Of a stretch of DNA of 64,000 nucleotides, positions 24,912 through 33,068 are shown one piece after another. The position numbers were made by a program, and so were the translations under genes. This stretch comes from Corynebacterium doosanense CAU 212 = DSM 45436. GTDB taxonomy: Bacteria; Actinomycetota; Actinomycetes; Mycobacteriales; Mycobacteriaceae. The stretch is from NCBI RefSeq assembly GCF_000767055.1, contig NZ_CP006764.1, forward strand, positions 62,001-126,000. Reading direction: 5' to 3'. Position 1 is the first letter of the stretch. Each line of letters begins with the position of its first letter. The notes under the pieces were generated by a model that saw only the letters and a list, made by a program, of their open reading frames with translations, made no database searches and had not been told where the DNA came from.

Positions 24912-25133
24912 ATGGATCAGCCCAGGTTCGACCCGTTCACGGGGGCCTCGCTTCTCGACGGCCCGGCCCCGCAGTGGTCGCCTTCGGCGCGCGCCGGGCT
25001 CGAGGCTCCGCGATTCTGCGGGCACTGCGGCCGCCGGATGGTGGTGCGCATCAACCCCATGGGCTGGACGGCGACGTGCTCGCGCCACGGGGAGCAGAGC
25101 TCGGCCGAGGCCGAACGCAGCCGGCAGCCCTAG
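24912..25133 (+). CDS. bsaP: biotin synthase auxiliary protein, BsaP-like
   Basis: This 73-residue protein lies 1 bp after bioB. It begins MDQPRFDPFTG and has C36-x2-C39 (FCGHCGRRM) and C56 with a nearby His. Actinobacteria encode such small proteins next to bioB; BsaP of mycobacteria is described as an iron-sulfur protein needed for BioB activity. The assignment rests on position, size and Cys pattern. Its stop codon overlaps that of the convergent aldehyde dehydrogenase (CTAG). Confidence 0.85.
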   Translation: MDQPRFDPFTGASLLDGPAPQWSPSARAGLEAPRFCGHCGRRMVVRINPMGWTATCSRHGEQSSAEAERSRQP

Positions 25134-26599
25134 GGCAGGATCCGCTTGGCCACCTTGAAGGCACCCGCGGCGAGACCGGCGAACTGCTTGCGGTCCATCC
25201 ACTCCGGGCCGGTCGGCGGCATGAACCGCTGCACGGCGACGGTGCGGGCCTCGGTGAACTTCAGCAGGCCGTGGTCGCTGTGCCGGCGGCCGACGCCGGA
25301 GGTCTTCCAGCCGCCCATCGGGGCGTGCATCGAGGCCCACGCGGCCATGTAACCGTCGTTGACGTTGACCGTTCCCGCCTCGATGCGGCTCGCCAGGGCG
25401 CGGCCGGTGGAGGGGGTGGCCCAGATGGAGGCGTTGAGGCCGTAGTCGGTGTCGTTGGCTTGCTCGACGGCCTCGTCGAGGGAGTCGACGACCTGGATGT
25501 AGACGACGGGTCCGAAGACCTCCTCGCGGTAGACGCGGGCGGTCGGGGGGACGTCGGTCAGCACCGTCGGGGCGTAGAAGTTGCCGCCGAGGGACTCGCC
25601 GCCGGTGAGCACCCGCGCACCCTGGGCCTTGGCGTCCTCGACGAACTCCGAGACGGTCTCGTGGTGCTCGGCGGAGATGAGCGAGCCCATGTCCAGCGCC
25701 CAGTCGTTTCCGGGACCGACCCGCATGGCCTTGACGTTGTCCACGAATTCGCGCGTGAACTGATCGGCGACGTCGCGGTGCACGTAGATGCGCTCGATGG
25801 AGATGCACAGCTGACCGGAGTTGGAGAAACATGCCCGGATCGCGCCCCGGGCCGCGCGGGCGATGTCGGCGTCGGGGGCGACGATGAGCGGGTTCTTGCC
25901 GCCGAGTTCGGCGGAGAAGCCGATGAGGCGTTCGCCGGCGATGGCGGCGAGCTTGCGGCCGGTGGCGGTGGAGCCGGTGAACATGAGGAAGTCGCACTGC
26001 TCGGCGATGGCCTGGCCGACCTGGCTGCCCGGGCCGGGGGTGACCTGGAAGACGTCGTCGGGAAGCCCGGCCTCCGTGAGCAGCTCGGCGGCCTTCAGTG
26101 CGGTGAGCGGGGTGTTGGAGTCGGGCTTGAGCACGACGGTGTTGCCGGCCATGATCGCGGCGATCGCGTCGGAGATGGCCAGCACGAGGGGGTAGTTCCA
26201 GGGGGAGATCATGCCGACGGCACCGATCGGGGCGTGCTCGACATGGGTGGTGGTCAGGACCGGAAGGGTGGCCTTCGCGCGCTTGGGACGCAGCAGGGCG
26301 GCGGCGCGGTTGGCGTAGTGGCGGGCGGTGATGGCGTTGTCGAGGATCTCCTCGTGGGCGCTGATGCGGCTCTTGCCGGACTCCTTCTGGATGACGTCGA
26401 GAAGCTCGTCCTGACGCTCAAGCACGAGGTCGTGGTAGCGCAGGAGGATTTCCCGGCGCTCGCTGACCGGCGAGGCGGCCCACTTTTTCTGTGCGCGGCG
26501 GGAGCGGTCGAAGGCGTCGGTGACCTGGTCGGTGGTGAAAATCGGGACCTCGGAAATAATTTCTCCGGAAGCGGGTGCGGTGACTGTGATGTGTGACAT
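25130..26599 (-). CDS. aldehyde dehydrogenase, succinate-semialdehyde type (GabD2-like)
   Basis: This 489-residue NAD(P)-dependent aldehyde dehydrogenase has ISPWNYPL, the catalytic Glu in SAELGGKNPLI and the catalytic Cys in NSGQLCISIER. Its closest recognisable relatives are GabD2-type succinate-semialdehyde dehydrogenases. ATG 26599 is supported by TAAGCT 8 bp upstream, i.e. a leaderless start. The divergent SDR starts only 13 bp away. The substrate is not certain. Confidence 0.88.
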   Translation of the reverse strand: MSHITVTAPASGEIISEVPIFTTDQVTDAFDRSRRAQKKWAASPVSERREILLRYHDLVLERQDELLDVIQKESGKSRISAHEEILDNAITARHYANRAAALLRPKRAKATLPVLTTTHVEHAPIGAVGMISPWNYPLVLAISDAIAAIMAGNTVVLKPDSNTPLTALKAAELLTEAGLPDDVFQVTPGPGSQVGQAIAEQCDFLMFTGSTATGRKLAAIAGERLIGFSAELGGKNPLIVAPDADIARAARGAIRACFSNSGQLCISIERIYVHRDVADQFTREFVDNVKAMRVGPGNDWALDMGSLISAEHHETVSEFVEDAKAQGARVLTGGESLGGNFYAPTVLTDVPPTARVYREEVFGPVVYIQVVDSLDEAVEQANDTDYGLNASIWATPSTGRALASRIEAGTVNVNDGYMAAWASMHAPMGGWKTSGVGRRHSDHGLLKFTEARTVAVQRFMPPTGPEWMDRKQFAGLAAGAFKVAKRILP

Positions 26600-26612
26600 A
26601 GGATCACAGCTT

Positions 26613-27359
26613 ATGCAATCAATCTTCATTTCGGGCGGCGCCAGCGGAATTGGTAAGGCGGTGGCTCAGCGATTCCTCGACGAGGGATGGCTGGTCGGCG
26701 CATACGACATCATCCCGGCCACCTTTGACCACAAGAACCTCGTCACCGGAACGCTGGACGTCCGGGACGCCGACAACTGGGAACGCGCCCTCGCCGACTT
26801 CGCGGCGCACACCGGCGGCCACATCGACGTCGTGGACAACAACGCCGGCATCATCGTCCAGGGCCCGCTCCAGGACGAGTCGCCGGAGTCGCTCAAGCGC
26901 ATCATCGACGTCAACGTCCTCGGCGTCACGCTCGGCGCCCACGCCGCGCACCGCTACCTCAAGGGTGGCGGCCACCTGCTGAGCATGTGCTCGGCGTCCG
27001 CCATCTACGGTCAGCCCGGGATCACCGCGTATTCCGCCACCAAGTTCTACGTCAAGGGCCTCACCGAGGCGCTCAACCTGGAGTGGAAGAAGGACCGCAT
27101 CCGCGTGGTCGATCTCATGCCGCTCTGGGCGAAGACGCCGCTCGCGGCCAACGACGCCGCCAGCATCCGTCGCCTCGGAGTGAAGATCACCGCGGAGCAG
27201 GTCGCTGATGTGGTCTGGGACGCGGTCAACCCGTCCAACTTCTACGAGCGTGGCAAGGTCCACTACGGCGTCTCCCCGGAGGACAAGGTCCTCGGCGCCC
27301 TCGGCTCCCTCGCCCCCACCCGACTCGGCAGGCTCGTCAACCGCTTCATCGCGGGCTAA
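26613..27359 (+). CDS. short-chain dehydrogenase/reductase
   Basis: This 248-residue SDR has SGGASGIGK, DNNAGI and active-site YSATK. TAGGAT lies 8 bp before ATG 26613 (leaderless pattern), and that box starts on base 26599, the first base of the divergent dehydrogenase. It is related to the SDR at 15654. The TAA stop lies inside GCTAAC, the target of an IS481-family element, so the gene was left intact by the insertion. Confidence 0.87.
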   Translation: MQSIFISGGASGIGKAVAQRFLDEGWLVGAYDIIPATFDHKNLVTGTLDVRDADNWERALADFAAHTGGHIDVVDNNAGIIVQGPLQDESPESLKRIIDVNVLGVTLGAHAAHRYLKGGGHLLSMCSASAIYGQPGITAYSATKFYVKGLTEALNLEWKKDRIRVVDLMPLWAKTPLAANDAASIRRLGVKITAEQVADVVWDAVNPSNFYERGKVHYGVSPEDKVLGALGSLAPTRLGRLVNRFIAG

Positions 27360-27471
27360 CTGTACTGACCGGAGACGTTGGTCGGATCTGTGTGATCCGG
27401 TGACATGACGAAGACCTCCCGTGTGGAATGGGAAGTGCTCTAATCCAACCCAGCCACACAAGAGGTCTTCG

Positions 27472-28456
27472 ATGTCTCATGCTAACGCAGCCCTGACCCC
27501 CCCGTCACCGTCTGAAAGTCGCCAAGCTCGTCGTCGACGACGGTCATCCCATCTCCGAGGTTGCCGCCCGGTTCCAGTGCTCCTGGCCCACCGTCAAACG
27601 CTGGGCCGAGCGCTACCGCGCCGGCGAAACCATGCAGGATCGCTCCTCCCGACCGCACACCAGCCCGAACAAGACACCCCTGCACGTGGTCAAGCGGGTG
27701 GTGTCACTTCGTCTGCGTAAACGCCTCGGGCCTGTGCAGCTGGCCGCTTTGTGCGGGATCGCCCCCTCGACCGCGCACCAGATCCTGAAACGGTGTCAAC
27801 TCCATCGCCTGTCGTATACCGACCGGGCCACCGGCGAGCCGGTGCGCCGATACGAACACGACCGTCCCGGCCAACTGATCCATGTCGATGTCACCAAGTT
27901 CGGCAACATCCCTGACGGTGGTGGATGGCGATACGTCGGCAAGCGCCAGGGCGATCGCCACCGGGCTGCAACCCCGGGCAAACCCCGCAACCGCTATCAC
28001 GAGCCGTTGATGGGGCACTGTTTCGTCCACACCGTCATCGATGATCACTCGAGGGTGGCTTACGCCGAGATCCACGACGACGAGAAAGCGGTCACCGCGG
28101 TCGGGGTACTGCAACGGGCCACAGCCTGGTTCGATCAGCGTGGAATCACCGTGGAGCGGGTGATCAGTGACAACGGTGCTGCCTACCGGTCGAAACTATG
28201 GCAGCAGACCTGCAGGGATGTGGGGATCACCCCGAAGTGGACCAGGCCGTACCGGCCGCAGACCAATGGCAAGATTGAGCGGTTTCATCGCACCCTGACC
28301 GACGGGTGGGCCTATGCCCGGCATTACCTGTCGGAGCAGGAACGCAGAAACACGTTGGGTCGGTGGTTGCATGATTACAATCACCACCGACCCCATTCCG
28401 CGTGCGGAGGTCAGCCACCGATCACCCGGTTAACTAACCTCCCCGGTCAGTACTGA
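27472..28456 (+). pseudogene. IS481-family transposase, frameshifted at a C7 run
   Basis: The frame starts MSHANAALTP and then shifts at C7 (27497-27503). With six C the protein reads on as RHRLKVAKLVVDDGHPISEV, which is the normal N-terminal helix-turn-helix. The DDE core is intact: LIHVDVTKFG, VISDNGAAYRS, and RPHSACG near the end. The visible stop TGA (28454-28456) is supplied by the first bases of the inserted IS3-type element. Transcript slippage at C7 could restore function; otherwise it is a pseudogene. Confidence 0.82.
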
Positions 28457-28502
28457 AGTGTCCTGGGTTTAGTTCCGATCGTTTCTAGAGGAGGATTGGA
28501 CC

Positions 28503-28820
28503 ATGCCTAGGAAGTTCAGTGACGAGTTCAAGGACAAGGCGGTGCGGTTAGCCGAGGAGCTCGTTGAGCTTGAGGGGTGCTCGAAGTGGGCGGCGGCGGA
28601 GGAGATCGGCGAGAAGCTCGGCGTCTCGGCGCACACGCTCAACAACTGGTTGAAACCTGTCAAAGCGTCCCCCGACGTTCAGCGGAGCACTGGCGAGTCG
28701 GTCGACGACGAACTGAAGCGTCTGCGGCAAGAGAACAAAGAGCTGCGCAGGGCAAACGAGATCTTGAAGACCGCTTCAGCTTTTTTCGCAGCGGAACTCG
28801 ACCGTCCCACCAGAAGATGA
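28503..28820 (+). CDS. IS3-family transposase OrfA
   Basis: This 105-residue protein has the OrfA helix-turn-helix (KFSDEFKDKAVRLAEE, LGVSAHTLNNWL) and the leucine zipper (LKRLRQENKELRRANEILK). GAGGAGG precedes the ATG. TTTTTTC at 28781-28787 is a classic -1 slippery heptamer in the zero frame, which would produce the OrfAB fusion. Its TGA overlaps the orfB ATG (ATGA). Confidence 0.9.
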   Translation: MPRKFSDEFKDKAVRLAEELVELEGCSKWAAAEEIGEKLGVSAHTLNNWLKPVKASPDVQRSTGESVDDELKRLRQENKELRRANEILKTASAFFAAELDRPTRR

Positions 28821-29731
28821 TCGAATACATCGACACGTATCGCGATCGCTTCGGGGTCGAGGCCATCTGTCGCACGTTAAGGCAGACAGAATGTGGGTTT
28901 ATCACCTCTCGTGGCTACCGAGCAGCGAAAACACGAGCCCCGTCGGCCAGGAGCTTGTCAGACGCGCTGCTTATCCCCGAATTGGTGAAAGTCTTCGAGG
29001 ACAACTTCAGCGTGTACGGGGTACGCAAGATGTGGAAGGCCATGCAGCGCGCCGGCTGGGACATCGGTCGTGATCAGACGGCACGGTTGATGAAACTCGC
29101 CGGCATCCAAGGCCGCAGAAGGGGCCGCACTCCGATCACAACGCTTCGGGCTGATGTCCCGGATTGTCGTCCTGATCTGGTCAATCGTGACTTCACCGCG
29201 TCAGCGCCGCACCGGCTGTGGGTCGCTGACATCACCTACGTGCGTACCCTGTCGGGGTTTGCGTACACCGCGTTCATCACCGATGCGTACTCCCGCAAGA
29301 TTGTCGGGGTTGCCACCAGGGCGAGCATGCGCACCGATGAGCTGCCTCTTGAGGCTTTTGAGCATGCTCTTTATCACGCAGGTGATCTCCGTGCTGAAGG
29401 ACTTGTCCATCACAGCGACCGCGGCTCGCAGTACGTGTCCATTCGTTACAGTGAGGCGCTTGCTCAAGCTGGGATTGATCCGTCCGTTGGCACCGTCGGC
29501 GATTCCTACGACAACGCGTTGGCGGAAACGGTCAACGGTCTATACAAGACCGAGCTGATCTATCCCCACCGGCCGTGGGCGTCGGTTGGGGAAGTCGAGA
29601 TCGCGACCCTTCGCTGGGTGTACTGGTGGAATAACCATCGCCTGCACGAGTCATTGGGATACATCACTCCACAAGAGATGGAAGACGCCTACTATCAACA
29701 ATCACACGCCCACCCGTTGGGCGTTCAATAA
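28817..29731 (+). CDS. IS3-family transposase OrfB (integrase domain)
   Basis: This frame begins MIEYIDTYRDRFGVEAICR and has the rve integrase core with the DDE triad: WVADITYVRT, HHSDRGSQYVS, and SYDNALAETVNG, with a C-terminal WWNNHRLHESLGYITPQEME. It is read by -1 frameshift from orfA, giving the active OrfAB; the ATG at 28817 would give OrfB alone (304 residues). Confidence 0.92.
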   Translation: MIEYIDTYRDRFGVEAICRTLRQTECGFITSRGYRAAKTRAPSARSLSDALLIPELVKVFEDNFSVYGVRKMWKAMQRAGWDIGRDQTARLMKLAGIQGRRRGRTPITTLRADVPDCRPDLVNRDFTASAPHRLWVADITYVRTLSGFAYTAFITDAYSRKIVGVATRASMRTDELPLEAFEHALYHAGDLRAEGLVHHSDRGSQYVSIRYSEALAQAGIDPSVGTVGDSYDNALAETVNGLYKTELIYPHRPWASVGEVEIATLRWVYWWNNHRLHESLGYITPQEMEDAYYQQSHAHPLGVQ

Positions 29732-29782
29732 GCGGAACGAAAACCAGGACGCTTCATACAGCTAACACCTACACTCACGACA

Positions 29783-30718
29783 GTGAGTACCTTCGACGAC
29801 CCGGGCATCGAACTCGCGCACCAATCCGCGCTGAGATCGATAGCCCGGGTTGTCGCTGAAAAGGCCGAGCCCACTCCACCGGATCTCGCTTTGCGACGCA
29901 TCGCTGACCAACTCCGTTCCGGCCCGGCCATGGTCCTCACCGGCGCCGGCGTCTCCACCGACTCCGGAATCCCGGACTACCGGGGCGAACGCGGCAAGCT
30001 GCGCAAGGGCCGGCCGATGACCTACCAGGAGTTCCTCCACGACCGCGCCGCCGCGCACCGCTACTGGGCGCGCAGCTTCGTCGGCTGGCGGGCGATGGCG
30101 CAGGCCCGGTCGAACCGCGCCCACCACGCGCTGGTGGAGCTCGAGCGCGCCGGGTGTGTCAGCGGCATAGTCACCCAGAACGTCGACGGGCTGCACGAGG
30201 CCGCCGGATCTGCGCGGGTGCTGCCACTACACGGTGACATGTCCAGCGTGGTGTGCCTGGACTGTCGATTCTCCGAGCCGCGCGCGGGGTTTGATCAGCG
30301 GCTGGCGGACACCAACCCCGGCTACCTTGAGTCCGCACGGGTCACCTTCGACATGGTCAACCCCGACGGCGACGTTGAGCTGCCGCAGGAACTGGTGGAG
30401 CGTTTTGTCATGCCGGGGTGTGCGCGCTGCGGGTCGCTGCGGTTGAAGCCGGACGTGGTGTACTTCGGGGAATCGGTGCCCGGGGGCCGTCGAGAAGCGG
30501 CTTCGGAACTGCTGGCCGAATCGACGTCGCTGCTGGTCGCGGGGTCTTCCCTCGCGGTGATGAGCGGCTACAAGTTTGTCATCGACGCGCGCCGGGCAGG
30601 CAAGCAGGTCGCCGTGATCAACGGCGGGCCGGGGCGCGCGGACGACAAGGTCGACGTGCTGTGGCGGATCGGCGTGGCCGAGGCGTTTAATGCGCTGCTG
30701 GACGAGCTGGGGCTGTAG
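29783..30718 (+). CDS. Sir2 family NAD-dependent protein deacetylase
   Basis: This 311-residue sirtuin removes acyl groups from lysines using NAD. It has TGAGVSTDSGIPDYRG (52-68), TQNVDGLH (131-138), catalytic His150, and zinc Cys158/161 and Cys212/215. It lacks the class III YxxR signature in the usual place. TACACT lies 7 bp before GTG 29783, so it is probably leaderless; this box sits 4 bp beyond the IS target duplication and survived the insertion. A second, different sirtuin lies at 53470. Confidence 0.93.
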   Translation: MSTFDDPGIELAHQSALRSIARVVAEKAEPTPPDLALRRIADQLRSGPAMVLTGAGVSTDSGIPDYRGERGKLRKGRPMTYQEFLHDRAAAHRYWARSFVGWRAMAQARSNRAHHALVELERAGCVSGIVTQNVDGLHEAAGSARVLPLHGDMSSVVCLDCRFSEPRAGFDQRLADTNPGYLESARVTFDMVNPDGDVELPQELVERFVMPGCARCGSLRLKPDVVYFGESVPGGRREAASELLAESTSLLVAGSSLAVMSGYKFVIDARRAGKQVAVINGGPGRADDKVDVLWRIGVAEAFNALLDELGL

Positions 30719-30910
30719 CTATTCAGGCGTGAACAGGTCCTCGATGGGGCAGTCGAAGGCCGCCGCCAGCCGGAAGGCCACGGGCAGCGAGGGGTCGTAG
30801 CGGCCCTTTTCGATCGAGATGACGGTCTGGCGGGAGACCCCCAGCTCGTCGGCAAGACGCTGCTGCGACCAGCCCAGTCGCTTCCGGGCCTCGGGGAGGT
30901 AGTTCCTCAT
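30719..30910 (-). CDS. small XRE family regulator
   Basis: This 63-residue protein is a single Cro/C1 helix-turn-helix (RLGWSQQRLADELGVSRQTV, ISIEKGRYDPSLP). It ends immediately at the sirtuin stop and starts 1 bp after the stop of the upstream membrane-protein gene. Small regulators of this type commonly pair with a membrane protein and autoregulate; a palindromic operator lies in the operon promoter at 31384-31433. Confidence 0.9.
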   Translation of the reverse strand: MRNYLPEARKRLGWSQQRLADELGVSRQTVISIEKGRYDPSLPVAFRLAAAFDCPIEDLFTPE

Positions 30911-30911
30911 C

Positions 30912-31361
30912 TCAGGAGAACTTCCGTTTCAGCACCAGGTAACGCGCCGCCACGTCGATGAAGCCGACGGCGAATACCGCCAGCAGCGCATTCTCGGCGC
31001 TGACGGACACCCGGTCGCCGAGGATCGTCAGTGCCAGTAGTGCGAGGCCGATGGCGGCGAACGTGTCCGTGAGGGCCCCCGCGGAAGCGCGGTGCAGCCA
31101 GTCGGTCTCGATGCTGTCCTCGGGGGAGCGGGTGGCGCCGGCGATGGTGTCCCGGTCGACCATGAAGGCCCAGGCCAGCGCGCAGAGAACGGGGACGATG
31201 AACGCGGCGTAGATGAGCATCCACTCGGCGGGCAGGTCGGCGAGGGTGGCGATGAGCCAGGCGACGCCGGCGCCCAGCACGAGCCCGGTGAGCGCGGAGA
31301 GGGCGAGGAGGATGCCGGTGGATCCGCCGAAGCGGGGCCTACCGAAGCGAGAGCGGGTCAT
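30912..31361 (-). CDS. four-helix membrane protein, partner of XRE regulator
   Basis: This 149-residue protein has four hydrophobic segments and no recognised domain. AAAGGATCC precedes its ATG. It is the first gene of a two-gene operon with an XRE regulator, a common but poorly understood pairing in Gram-positive bacteria. It may sense membrane state or titrate the regulator; this is inference. Confidence 0.75.
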   Translation of the reverse strand: MTRSRFGRPRFGGSTGILLALSALTGLVLGAGVAWLIATLADLPAEWMLIYAAFIVPVLCALAWAFMVDRDTIAGATRSPEDSIETDWLHRASAGALTDTFAAIGLALLALTILGDRVSVSAENALLAVFAVGFIDVAARYLVLKRKFS

Positions 31362-31383
31362 GACGGGGATCCTTTCGGAGTAG

Positions 31384-31433
31384 GTAAAGCAAACTTTACT
31401 GTCAGGTGAACTTGACTGTCAAGGCTGCTTTAC
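31384..31433 (-). promoter_or_regulatory. promoter and palindromic operator of the membrane protein/XRE operon
   Basis: On the minus strand, TTGACA (31422-31417) and TAAAGT (31398-31393) are 18 bp apart. The -10 is embedded in the palindrome GTAAAG-TTTG-CTTTAC (31384-31399). A further half-site GTAAAGC lies just upstream of the -35 (31427-31433), and CTTGACAGTCAAG overlaps the -35. This is a typical arrangement for autorepression. Confidence 0.7.
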
Positions 31434-32422
31434 TTATCGGCCAGCGCCACCCCGCGCAGCACCGCCATCACCAGTCTGCGCACCCGCTTGTCCCGCGGCA
31501 TGTCCTCATGCAGGATGACCGCCCGCGGCTCCAGGTCCTGCACCCAGAGGTTGCGCACGTTCTCGCCCTTGAGGAAACACGTCTCCGGCGGCTGGATGAC
31601 GGAGTCGGACCGGGTGGCGATGCACGTGTAACCCTCGACCTCCTCGTCAAGGTCACCGCCGTCATTCAGTGCCTCGATGAACGGCGAGCCGATGACCTGC
31701 TGAAACCCGGCCGGCCCGAACCACGACTTCACCAGGGAGTCGACGAGATCCTCCGCGAGCTTGGACTTGATCAGCGGAGAGATGACCCCGCCCATCGTGG
31801 TCCCGTGGTTCGGGGTGGCCAGGCACACGAGGTGATGCACCTTCGCCGCGCCGCCGTGGAAACGCATCCAGTAACGCACCACCAGCCCGCCCTGCGAGTG
31901 GCCGACAACGATGGCCTTCTCGGCCCCGGTCTCCTTGAGCACCGCGTCGATGTACGCGCCGACATTGTGGGCGGACTCCTGCAGCGGTCGCGTCGCGCGC
32001 TGGCCGTACCCGGGGGCGAACACGGCCCAGCCGTCTCCGCGCAGCTCATGGGCCATTTCCTGGTAGACACCCGGGGTGTCACCGGTCCCGTGGACGAGGA
32101 TCACCGGCCACGGACGCCCCTCGCTCGGCCGGGCGGTCCAGTTGTCCTCGGTGTGCCCGCGCGGGCGCAGCCTGGCGATGAGCGGCAGGGACTCCGACTC
32201 GTCCTCACCCATCTCGGTGAGAGCCACGTCAACGGCATCGAGCTTCTCGACGATCTCATCAACAATCCGCTCCGGCAGCGTCGACGTTTGCACGGCATCC
32301 ACGTGATCGCGAAGCGCATCGGGGACGATGAGGCTGGCCTGCTCCTTGTAGTCGTAACCCCAGACCTTGCTCAGGCGCTCGATGAGCTGGCCGCGCAGTT
32401 CTGCCAGCGGATCGCGGGCCAT
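31430..32422 (-). CDS. alpha/beta hydrolase, triacylglycerol lipase-like
   Basis: This 330-residue hydrolase has the oxyanion-hole region PVILVHGTGDTPG and the nucleophile elbow GHSQGG. It resembles secreted lipases/esterases, but no signal peptide is present; the N-terminal 100 residues are a charged helical extension. It follows the GNAT gene with a 1-bp gap, and its stop reaches into the control region of the next operon. Confidence 0.85.
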   Translation of the reverse strand: MARDPLAELRGQLIERLSKVWGYDYKEQASLIVPDALRDHVDAVQTSTLPERIVDEIVEKLDAVDVALTEMGEDESESLPLIARLRPRGHTEDNWTARPSEGRPWPVILVHGTGDTPGVYQEMAHELRGDGWAVFAPGYGQRATRPLQESAHNVGAYIDAVLKETGAEKAIVVGHSQGGLVVRYWMRFHGGAAKVHHLVCLATPNHGTTMGGVISPLIKSKLAEDLVDSLVKSWFGPAGFQQVIGSPFIEALNDGGDLDEEVEGYTCIATRSDSVIQPPETCFLKGENVRNLWVQDLEPRAVILHEDMPRDKRVRRLVMAVLRGVALADK

Positions 32423-32423
32423 C

Positions 32424-33029
32424 TCAGGCCCCGCTCAATCGCGAATGCGGGGCAGGGCGCCACTGCCGGGCGCGGCGCTGCAGTTCCCGCTGGTGCTCGC
32501 TACCCGGGTGCTCGGCCACCCCACCGTTGCCCGGCACGAGATCCTTCTCGAAGGACAGCTCGCCGATCAGCTCCGGATCGACCGCGAGGTCGAAGTGGGG
32601 TGTGTATCCCAGGGAGAGATAGAGCCGCTTTGCGACGGGCTGTCGCGGGCCCGTCGACAGGTACACGTAGCGGTATCCCCGCTCCGCGATCTCCTCCTCG
32701 AGTGCCGCCATCACCACCCGGGACAGCCCCTCCCCGCGGTGCTCCGGGGAGGTCCACACACGTTTGACCTCGGCCGTCAGGTCGTCGAGGTACATGAAGG
32801 CACCGCCCGCGACCGTCTCCTCGCCGCGCAGGATGAGCAGCATGCCGCCGCAGGGAGGCTCAAACATCTCCGGAGGGAAGATGTCCAGCTCGTTCGGGGC
32901 GCCTTCGACCTCCTCGAAACCGTGATAGTCGGCGTAGAGCTCGTCGTAGAAGGCGCGGAGGTCGTCAACCAGCGGCCTGGCCTCGGGGGAGTCGAGGCGG
33001 GCGGGGACGATGCGGTCGGTGGATCTCAC
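32424..33029 (-). CDS. GNAT family N-acetyltransferase
   Basis: This 201-residue protein has the GNAT core: VWTSPEHRGEGLSRVVMAAL (acetyl-CoA loop), then KRLYLSLGYTP. The C-terminal 35 residues are a polar extension. GTG 33029 is supported by TACCTT 7 bp upstream (leaderless pattern). It diverges from amn with 39 bp between start codons. The substrate is unknown. Confidence 0.83.
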   Translation of the reverse strand: MRSTDRIVPARLDSPEARPLVDDLRAFYDELYADYHGFEEVEGAPNELDIFPPEMFEPPCGGMLLILRGEETVAGGAFMYLDDLTAEVKRVWTSPEHRGEGLSRVVMAALEEEIAERGYRYVYLSTGPRQPVAKRLYLSLGYTPHFDLAVDPELIGELSFEKDLVPGNGGVAEHPGSEHQRELQRRARQWRPAPHSRLSGA

Positions 33030-33068
33030 CCCCAACAAGGTACTCCGGGCCGCACTAGGGTGGCGGGC

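Larger units (their letters stand above)
28454..29756 (+). mobile_element. IS3-family insertion sequence
   Basis: This 1303-bp element has terminal inverted repeats TGAAGTGTCCTGG and TGAAGCGTCCTGG (right end inverted), continuing to GTTCCG. A 3-bp duplication TAC flanks it (28451-28453 and 29757-29759), as usual for IS3. It landed in the right terminal repeat of the IS481-type element, disabling that end. orfA and orfB are intact with a -1 slippage site, so this element may be active. Confidence 0.93.
27361..29760 (+). mobile_element. IS481-family element, interrupted by a nested IS3-family element
   Basis: The left end is TGTACTGACCGGAGACGTTG at 27361. The right end GGTCAG-TAC/TACA is split: its last four bases lie at 29757-29760 after the inner element. 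A 6-bp target duplication GCTAAC flanks the composite (27355-27360 and 29761-29766). Without the inner element the IS481 unit would be about 1094 bp. Its transposase carries a frameshift in a C-run. Confidence 0.9.
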
